DNA of 64,000 nucleotides from Prorocentrum cordatum (lineage: Eukaryota; Sar; Dinophyceae; Prorocentrales; Prorocentraceae), in contig CAUYUJ010017779.1 of NCBI GenBank assembly GCA_963575745.1, forward strand, positions 1-64,000, in the 5' to 3' direction. The position numbers and the translations under genes are program-made. Under the pieces are notes generated by a model. It searched no databases. It was given only the letters and a program-made list of their open reading frames with translations, and was not told where the DNA came from. Shown in pieces: positions 59,043-64,000 of the stretch. Each line of letters starts with the position of its first letter. Within the stretch, counting starts at the first letter, position 1.

Positions 59043-60347
59043 GTGCAAGCACACATCAGGTCTTCACGTGGCAGCACGTATGCACCTCCAACGCCTGAGC
59101 CCCCGTGCTCCTACTGCTGGGGCCCTGGGCTGGTCGTGTCCGCGTACAACTACGCCAGGCACAGGGACGCGAACGAAGACAGCAACAGCACGTCGCTCAA
59201 CCAGATCCAGACGGATATCAGAGCGCTGGAGCAGGCTCGCGACTTCATGAGAAGCGTTTTTCGCGAATCACGTGGGCAGCATTCAACTGGAAACGGTACA
59301 GCACAGGAGGAACCTTCAAGAGGAATTGCAAGCAGGGACGGTATTACGGGCCCAGCTTCAACCGGCGACGGTTATGAAGACCAAAGCCCAATACCACCAC
59401 CATGGGTTGCTCACCCACAATTCAGTGATAGTAACGCGGCAGCGCGTTTGGCCAGAAACGTACAGACACTGAGTCGTACGAGCTCCCGGGCACCAGTTCA
59501 GCCGGCAACGGCAAGGAGTCGCGCAGACAGTCCAGTTCGCATTCTTCGAGACGAGGAGCAGGTCTTCATGGTACGTGAAGACGGTCAAGAGTACGCTGAG
59601 ATGAACACCGTCTTGACCGAGGGTGCGCCTCCAGCCCCTGTGCGATACTACGAGGACAGCAGCCTTCTATCCATACCAAATGGTATGACGCCAAGTGCAT
59701 GGGAACACTTCCGCCTGAACCCGGTCACCAACATGGAGATGAACATATGGCTCCGGGATGGCAGACCAACAGCCCGGCACTTAAGCTGCAAGCCGTACGT
59801 CCTTGAAATGCGGCGACGCAACGAGTACCGGAACCAGTGCGACGAGATGACGTGGGCACCTAGACGACCGAGAGAAGCACAGATACCACTGGAATCTCTG
59901 CCGGCGTTTTCCACCACGCATCCTACGGTCCCGCGCGCGCCAGCCGCACCACCACCTTCACCCGGCGACGGGATACCACCACCATCACTTGGCACCAGGT
60001 CATTGTCACTGTCGAGCACGTCTCAGTCTCAAGAAGATGTTCTAGCCAGTCAGCCTGACAGAACACGAATCGTTGGGGGGAACACTCTCTTGATCGACGT
60101 CGGCTCGAAGGTCAACCTCGTGGGAGAGGAAACAGCCAGGGAGATGGACCTGATCGCTGTAAATCAAGGCGGCAACGCTTCAAGGAGGAGATCAAGAGAC
60201 ACCCCTCTCATGATACGCGGTGTCGGAGCTGGAAGCACAACTTGCGACGTGGTTGCAGAATTCCCGATTCGCTGCAAATATCAAGGCACGACAAGCGACA
60301 AGCGACGACTTTTTCATCGCAAACGTAGCGACGGGACATGGCAATAA
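59043..60347 (+). CDS. Element C pol segment 3: end of RING and first half of aspartic protease
   Basis: Same frame as segment 2, open again directly after the single TAA. The start contains PPCSYCW, the last ligand pair of the RING. A helical, then Pro-rich linker follows. From residue about 335, VGGNTLLIDVGSKVNLVGEE is the active-site region of a dinoflagellate-type retropepsin, with D-V-G-S in place of D-T-G-A/S, and MIRGVGAGSTTCD continues the fold. At about 60,290 the protein-like sequence passes to frame 1, so the last ~20 residues here are out of frame. Confidence 0.6.
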   Translation: MQAHIRSSRGSTYAPPTPEPPCSYCWGPGLVVSAYNYARHRDANEDSNSTSLNQIQTDIRALEQARDFMRSVFRESRGQHSTGNGTAQEEPSRGIASRDGITGPASTGDGYEDQSPIPPPWVAHPQFSDSNAAARLARNVQTLSRTSSRAPVQPATARSRADSPVRILRDEEQVFMVREDGQEYAEMNTVLTEGAPPAPVRYYEDSSLLSIPNGMTPSAWEHFRLNPVTNMEMNIWLRDGRPTARHLSCKPYVLEMRRRNEYRNQCDEMTWAPRRPREAQIPLESLPAFSTTHPTVPRAPAAPPPSPGDGIPPPSLGTRSLSLSSTSQSQEDVLASQPDRTRIVGGNTLLIDVGSKVNLVGEETAREMDLIAVNQGGNASRRRSRDTPLMIRGVGAGSTTCDVVAEFPIRCKYQGTTSDKRRLFHRKRSDGTWQ

Positions 60348-61008
60348 TCTTCCAGCTATCTTGGGCCTCGCCAGCATGGAGCAGAAGAAAGCCATCCTCA
60401 TCCTTGAGGAGGGCAAGCAGGCGATGGTCATGCCGGGAGGCGACTACAGGATTCACGTGGGACCTCAGGCAGTCGTGGCGAACTTAGTCCAGCTGCCTTC
60501 CGGACACTTAGCGATGAAGTGCTCCGAGTTCAGCCCCGCGCCTCACCTGGCGACGGGTCCAGGAACACACGTGACACCAAGCATCATCTTCCACTCAACG
60601 GAAACGTTTCATCAGACGGAAACTTCTCAAGGAGCAACTGACAGCGAGGATTTGACGTACGTGACGGACCATATTCCCCCGCACTGCAATAACAAAATCA
60701 TGGGCATCATCCACGCGCCAGCTCGCGCGTTGCAGGGAAAGCTGGGCGAAGCGGGGGCGCTTAGCGCAAGGGTGCGCCGGGTCACCAGGAGTCTCTTTGA
60801 CGACGTGGTTGACATGGTCATGCACACCTACGACCTGCTGGAGGACATCGAGGGGGATCGCGGCCGGGAGCTTCAGCCGGCGACGGCGCCAACGATGTGG
60901 CCGAAGGCGGCGACGCTAATCTCTCAGCAGGCGACTGCTCCGGCTACGGCGCCGACGCCTGGCGCCAGCAGCAGCTCCGGGGTTCAGCACTGCAGGCTGG
61001 ACCTCTGA
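60220..61008 (+). CDS. Element C pol segment 4: second half of the aspartic protease and linker
   Basis: The part from about 60,300 (DDFFIANVATGHGNNLPAIL and GLASMEQKKAILIL) is the C-terminal half of the protease seen in other dinoflagellate copia elements. A linker with PATAP motifs encoded by hairpins ends at TGA 61,006-61,008, after which the frame is open again to 62,124. The protease would cut the polyprotein, but here it is split by a frameshift. Confidence 0.5.
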   Translation: MSELEAQLATWLQNSRFAANIKARQATSDDFFIANVATGHGNNLPAILGLASMEQKKAILILEEGKQAMVMPGGDYRIHVGPQAVVANLVQLPSGHLAMKCSEFSPAPHLATGPGTHVTPSIIFHSTETFHQTETSQGATDSEDLTYVTDHIPPHCNNKIMGIIHAPARALQGKLGEAGALSARVRRVTRSLFDDVVDMVMHTYDLLEDIEGDRGRELQPATAPTMWPKAATLISQQATAPATAPTPGASSSSGVQHCRLDL

Positions 61009-61131
61009 CGGGGGCAGGCCGCGGCGGGCGCAGCGGCTTGCACTTCGGAGGGAGCGCTGGCGACAGGCTCACAAAAGGCGCCTGTCAATCATCATCTATC
61101 GGTCTCTGCTATCGTTATTGAAGATCATCGA

Positions 61132-62124
61132 GTGGCTTGCGCCCAACTCCGCACCCGAGGCTATCTATGCGACCGGCTCACCCACAATGAGCTTATGACA
61201 ACTTTGGGTACTCAGTATTTGGGAGGACTGATATCTGGGGATTACAGGCTTTTGTGGATCTCGACACCGGCTGATTGGTATGTAAGAGCCCCAGGCAAGA
61301 AAGCTGGCCCTCACTGGCAACGGGTACGAAACTTACTCGGTAAAGCAAAAACATTTAAGATGCAGATTGTATTGTGTGGGCCTCCTGGATATATGTGGCA
61401 GCAAACTTCAATACGTGATGCCCTTGAGGACTACAAGCTACATGTAGTACGTATGCGTTTGTGTCACTTTGGGTACACATATGATAAACGTGATGACGCA
61501 CCTAGCGGCACATATATTCAGGTGGCAACATCTTTCCCACTTTCCACGAAGACGTGGCAATGCAACTGCAAGGCCAACACTCAGCACACATTGGATTGGT
61601 ACGGCCAAGATGCCGACCACGCCGAGTGGCGACGTAATACCCTCAACCTGGCAACAGGTCACCTCCTAGACCAAGTCCTTAACAAGGATGTACCACGTAG
61701 TGCCACGTTCGTGAGCATTTACACACGTGTCGACACAAACGTCACAACATATCAACGAACACCAAAGAGTGGACCACAATGGGACGACGTTCAGCGTCGT
61801 GTGACGGTCGACAATGACGCGAAGGAGGTGATCCAGGACATCAGCGTCGCAGACCAACCTATTGGTTACGATTGGCAAGCACCACTACCAACGGCAACCA
61901 GAAATACAACAACGAGATTCTATTGGGAGCCGAAGGAGCCAGCCTTACTCAGCGGAGACGCCCCACATCCAGCGAACTCTCGCTACGTCATCATAGATGA
62001 GCGTCTTCCTCCCTCCCCGACCGTGGATGTGCAGCAGCAGGACCCACTCCACAAATTCCAACTTTTCCAAACTTGGAAGCACAACCTCAACAAGCTACTG
62101 CTTATCCAACAGAGTCCCGAATAA
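61132..62124 (+). CDS. Element C pol segment 5: conserved pre-integrase module, first part
   Basis: 330 codons; frame 1 is open from the TGA at 61,008, so the GTG start is nominal. Protein-like throughout: LGGLISGDYRLLWISTPADW, QIVLCGPPGYMWQQTSIRDAL, YIQVATSFPLSTKTWQCNC. No standard domain recognised; position and the following LELCGGEGH block suggest a divergent methyltransferase-like fold shared by dinoflagellate copia polyproteins. Ends at TAA; a plausible Lys-rich continuation (RIKQKERLKRDKEAGIK) lies in frame 0. Confidence 0.45.
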   Translation: MACAQLRTRGYLCDRLTHNELMTTLGTQYLGGLISGDYRLLWISTPADWYVRAPGKKAGPHWQRVRNLLGKAKTFKMQIVLCGPPGYMWQQTSIRDALEDYKLHVVRMRLCHFGYTYDKRDDAPSGTYIQVATSFPLSTKTWQCNCKANTQHTLDWYGQDADHAEWRRNTLNLATGHLLDQVLNKDVPRSATFVSIYTRVDTNVTTYQRTPKSGPQWDDVQRRVTVDNDAKEVIQDISVADQPIGYDWQAPLPTATRNTTTRFYWEPKEPALLSGDAPHPANSRYVIIDERLPPSPTVDVQQQDPLHKFQLFQTWKHNLNKLLLIQQSPE

Positions 62125-63454
62125 AGCAGAAGGAACGACTAAAACGGGACAAGGAAGCAGGCATCAAACCCCGCAAAATCAAGAAGGACATTGAGGCGGG
62201 AGAAGACGACTGCGGGGACGATCTGAAGGGCTGAGAGAACGTGACCAGCACCACTTATGTCGACTCCACTGATGACGACTTGGACGACGACAGCGACCAT
62301 GCATTTGTAAGTATCCCAAGTACGTTACCGGCAACGGAGTCAAACGTATTCAGCATTATCCCCACGTTATGCTACGGCAGACGAAAATGTGTGGACATGC
62401 TGGAACTTTGTGGCGGCGAAGGTCACATCGGAACTAGCCTTCAGACGAGGATGCACATCAGGGGGCAACCTCGATCTACGGTGCAACGTTGATCTCGGCA
62501 ACGAGTCTGTACAGAAGGCAGTACTACACTATTTGAAAACGTGTATAGTAATCTGTACAGTACTACAGCCGAGCTGCAGATCGACTGGACCCCCGTCCTA
62601 CTTCAATGCCAAAGCAAATTACGAGACATGGTTGGCAAGCCATAAGGCATACCTGCCCCACATAAAATTATGCGGAACAGTTGCGACACTACAAGACGAC
62701 AGACGCAGATATTTCATCAGGGAGCAACCTGCCGGCACACTGGTAGACGATATTGAACCCTGGAAAACACTGGCCAAACGCAAACACATGATCAGCATCC
62801 ACATGGACCAGTGCATGACAGGGCTCAAAGACACAAGGCACGGCCATCAAGAAGCCGACCCAGATGTACGCCAACCACATTGGACTTTTTGCACTTTACC
62901 ACACGTTCAAGTGTGACGGATCACACACACACGCAACTGTGTGCAACAAAGAGCTGGCGGCGGCGGCGCACTACACACGAACACTGCAGCGAGCCATAGT
63001 TGAAACAGTGGCTACCGCTAGACGCCGCCACCGTCAAGGTGTTCACACCGGAAACGGTTTCCACACCTACGTCGTCAACTGCAAGGGTTACGACCTGGAC
63101 GACCCCACAATACCACGCACGTCAGATGGAGCCATAATACGCCCACCTGAGGCAGGCCTCGGATGTGAAGCTTGTGCCGACAAAAGGAATTCAGATGACC
63201 CTTGGCACGCGCGAAATCCGAAGACGTGCAGATGGCATGACAAGGATCCCGTATATTGGGAATGCAAGGCATGTCAGAAAGGATACAGTAGGAAACCCAA
63301 GTACAGCACAGTTTCATACCGAAGAAATGCAGATTTGCTATACCAAAACTCCTACCATATCCACAACCGGCGCCAGCACCGGCACCGGCACCAGCAGAAC
63401 CACCACAGCCACGTGCACCAGGCTCGGCGCCGGGAAGCTCTAGCGACCACCTGA
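62109..63454 (+). pseudogene. Element C pol segment 6: methyltransferase-like module, broken by two frameshifts and a TGA
   Basis: Frame 0 (62,109-62,445, with TGA at 62,232-62,234) gives RRKCVDMLELCGGEGH, a glycine-rich SAM-binding-like motif. Frame 1 (62,445-62,845) gives a FRRGCTSGGNLDLRCNVDLG stretch, GPPSYFN, RRYFIREQP and MDQCMTGLKD. Frame 2 (62,845-63,454) gives IKKPTQMYANHIGLFAL, CDGSHTHATVC and a C-x-W-H...W-E-C-x2-C zinc site. The same module is decayed in the copia element at 13.5-14.4 kb. A DNA-methyltransferase relationship is inferred from the first motif only. Confidence 0.45.
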
Positions 63455-63467
63455 GACAAGCAGGTGG
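63447..63467 (+). other. Perfect 7-bp-stem hairpin in element C
   Basis: CCACCTG-AGACAAG-CAGGTGG. It spans the TGA that ends the frame-2 reading at 63,454; its loop is not GNRA. Confidence 0.5.
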
Positions 63468-63495
63468 ACGCGGCGACGCACGAACTGGAAGCACC

Positions 63496-64000
63496 GTGGT
63501 GGGTTCCGACGGCCAGCAGAGAGTTGTTGGAGGGCGTGGACGTATGGAGACACCGGCTCCACCACCACCTCCACCCTCTCAGCCGGCAACGGCCCAACGG
63601 ACACCAGAGCTACCTGATTGGAGTCGCTTCGATGTACAGCTGAGCTTACAAGCACTGAGAAGCCCTGACCCCTATACTGTCAGAAAAAAGAGCTTCGTAA
63701 GCTACATCTGAGATGGTTTCACGCGAGTGAACCAAAAAATGCGACTTATACTCGGAAGGGTAGGCCTTGACACGGTACGTCTCAACCTGATAGAGGAAAT
63801 CGTTGACACGTGCAAGTCATGTCGGGACTGGGCCAGACCAGGCAATGCCAACATGAGCTCTGTGGCGCTTCCACTGAAGTTCAACGAAGAAGTAGAAGTG
63901 GACTTGCTCTTCTACAAGACCTACATCGTCCTACATATGGTGGACAGATGCATACGGTGGAGCGCAACTAAGGAAATTGCAAACAAAACTATGCACAAAG
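63496..64000 (+). pseudogene. Element C integrase, N-terminal part, cut by the window edge
   Basis: LPDWSRFDVQLSLQALRS leads to ELRKLHLRWFHASEPKMRLI, then an IVDTCKSCRDWARPG segment, the HHCC zinc-binding region that precedes copia integrase. VEVDLLFYKTYIVLHMVDRC is the start of the rve catalytic core with its first Asp. Reading needs frame 1 to 63,689, frame 0 to about 63,734, then frame 1 again; both shifts are in A6 runs (63,684-63,689 and 63,734-63,739) and cancel out. The first run is also a canonical slippery heptamer. Confidence 0.6.

Larger units (their letters stand above)
51675..63593 (+). repeat. Dispersed micro-hairpin family with GNRA loops (about 45 copies)
   Basis: Form: 3-5 bp stem ending in G, loop GNRA, complementary stem starting with C. 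Examples: AGCCG/CGGCT at 51,675 (loop GAGA), 51,881, 54,820, 54,859, 55,299, 55,353, 57,799; GGCG/CGCC at 53,505, 54,130, 57,347, 58,787, 58,910 (GCAA); ACGCG/CGCGT at 55,180, 55,837, 57,914 (GCAA); CCCG/CGGG at 56,657, 59,961; ACCCG/CGGGT at 53,579 (GGAA) and 53,932; AACCG/CGGTT 59,360; TCCG/CGGA 58,619; CTCG/CGAG 57,026 and 62,494 (GCAA); AGCAG/CTGCT 60,926; ACCTG/CAGGT 61,646 (GCAA); ACCG/CGGT 53,748 (GCAA) and 63,047 (GAAA). G-T wobbles occur at 56,513, 58,750, 60,545. Coding frame at the sites varies. Confidence 0.8.
51396..64000 (+). mobile_element. Element C: large copia-like retroelement with Tpt1-like and RING domains, truncated by the window edge
   Basis: Begins where the minisatellite ends. 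Order: structured leader, Gag with zinc knuckle, Tpt1/KptA-like domain, long linker, RING, retropepsin-like protease, conserved pre-integrase module, integrase HHCC and the start of the rve core at the right edge. RT and RNase H would lie beyond the window. No LTR was seen at the left end. Several frameshifts and single in-frame stops interrupt the polyprotein. About 45 GNRA-loop hairpins are dispersed through it. Confidence 0.75.

Overview
The window looks like nuclear DNA of a dinoflagellate. It is almost wholly made of large retroelements, a Helitron and simple repeats. The evidence is: stacked TTGGCTCAAG blocks matching the 3' end of the dinoflagellate spliced leader (17.1 kb); copia-type polyproteins with an extra Cys-rich module before integrase; large LINE-like elements; degenerate 18S-3'/ITS1/5.8S rDNA pieces of dinoflagellate type (34.5-36.4 kb); and a eukaryotic NRT2-type nitrate transporter exon. 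High GC suggests a large free-living species, but the species cannot be fixed from sequence alone. No bacterial features, tRNAs or CRISPR arrays were seen.

Layout. 1-11.7 kb (minus): 5' part of a LINE-like element (LINE-A) with three ORFs: coiled-coil ORF1, a membrane-protein-like ORF2, and a 2020-aa ORF3 with an ADP-ribosyltransferase-like motif, a Cys cluster and an APE-type endonuclease. Its RT would lie left of the window. A (GA)n tract at 11.8 kb separates it from a divergent, decayed Ty1/copia element (11.9-17.1 and 26.1-28.1 kb). That copia RT is split by a 9.0-kb second LINE (LINE-B, 17,134-26,142) with a 13-bp target-site duplication, a spliced-leader-derived 5' end and a (TCA)n tail. 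28.1-31.6 kb: degenerate GC-rich repeats. 31.6-32.6 kb: last exon of a nitrate transporter, apparently the only host gene. 33.3-38.2 kb: triplet repeats with rDNA shards. 38.2-40.6 kb: repeats and a minus-strand Cys-rich ORF. 40,585-48,867: an uninterrupted 2760-codon Helitron Rep/PIF1 helicase gene. 49.1-51.4 kb: a ~101-bp minisatellite. 51.4 kb to the right edge (plus): a large copia-like retroelement (element C) with Gag, an RNA 2'-phosphotransferase (Tpt1/KptA)-like domain, RING, aspartic protease, methyltransferase-like module and the start of integrase.

Most striking: element C contains about 45 very short dispersed hairpins whose loops are nearly all GNRA tetraloops (GCGA, GCAA, GAGA, GGAA, GAAA), closed by a G-C pair, and whose stems vary with compensatory changes. 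LINE-A carries a different hairpin family with its own conserved core and covarying outer stem. In both LINEs and element C, neighbouring ORFs often lie in the same frame separated by one stop codon, with no suitable AUG after it. Many frameshifts show these copies are at least partly decayed, so readthrough is a hypothesis only.
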